Source: Candidatus Symbiopectobacterium sp. 'North America'
Lineage (GTDB): Bacteria; Pseudomonadota; Gammaproteobacteria; Enterobacterales; Enterobacteriaceae
Direction of reading: 5' to 3'
Assembly (NCBI RefSeq): GCF_015762685.1
Contig: NZ_PEHF01000009.1
Location: forward strand, 1-41,767
DNA length: 41,767 bases
Below the pieces are notes generated by a model. The model searched no databases, had not been told where the DNA came from, and saw only the letters and a program-made list of their open reading frames with translations. Shown piece after piece: positions 41,710 through 41,767 of the stretch (positions are counted from its first letter, which is position 1; each line of letters opens with the position of its first letter). A program made the position numbers and the translations under genes.

Positions 41710-41767
41710 TATGGTCACCCCCGTTTTTGCAACACTGATTTTCGATTGATGTTGGGCTTGCTTAAAT

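Overview
The window looks like chromosomal DNA of an Enterobacterales member. Most genes between about 6.7 and 41.7 kb match Escherichia coli K-12 genes that I recognise from memory (ahpCF, bcsRQABZC, bcsEFG, pdeK, dctA, yhjJ, kdgK, yhjD, yhhS, dcrB, yhhQ, tusA, zntA, yhhN, yhhM, yhhL). I cannot name the genus. The striking feature is decay: about 20 genes carry in-frame stops, one-base indels or deletions between short repeats, while their remaining sequence is still highly conserved. This pattern suggests a lineage that recently changed lifestyle, such as a young insect symbiont or a host-restricted relative of Sodalis, Serratia or Brenneria.

Region 1 (1-6700) is AT-rich and looks foreign. 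It holds a frameshifted DJ-1/PfpI gene, then a compact five-gene minus-strand operon: PRMT-like methyltransferase, sulfotransferase-like P-loop protein, adenylation plus carrier protein, GNAT acyltransferase and EamA exporter. It resembles a small-molecule biosynthesis and export cluster whose product I do not recognise. Four of the five genes have one frame-breaking lesion each, and the carrier domain has Pro where the phosphopantetheine Ser should be.

Region 2 (6700-10500) holds ahpC and ahpF fused head to tail by a deletion and further broken, a small gene ending in a (CACAG)7 pentanucleotide tract, and an intact saccharopine-dehydrogenase-like gene.

Region 3 (10500-25460) is a complete E. 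coli-type cellulose locus: bcsR-Q-A-B-Z-C on the minus strand, divergent from bcsE-F-G on the plus strand, followed by pdeK. Only bcsF looks intact. The lesions hit the key functional parts: a deletion between the DxD and TED motifs of BcsA, loss of the BcsB membrane anchor, loss of the c-di-GMP-binding part of BcsE, and loss of all of GGDEF-EAL from PdeK. The bcs block is inverted relative to its E. coli neighbours.

Region 4 (25460-33900) holds dctA (four lesions), yhjJ, kdgK, a tautomerase, yhjD, yhhS and a two-gene lipoprotein unit. The metabolic and transport genes are mostly broken; the tautomerase and lipoproteins are intact.

Region 5 (34000-41767) holds a Tat-exported flavoprotein with a frameshift, then dcrB, yhhQ, tusA and zntA, all intact, and yhhN, a DUF1820 gene fused to a yhhM remnant, and a 5'-truncated yhhL. 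Intact genes therefore serve tRNA modification, queuosine precursor uptake, metal efflux and envelope functions, while cellulose, C4-dicarboxylate, KDG and peroxide functions are being lost. No rRNA, tRNA, CRISPR array or transposase gene was seen.
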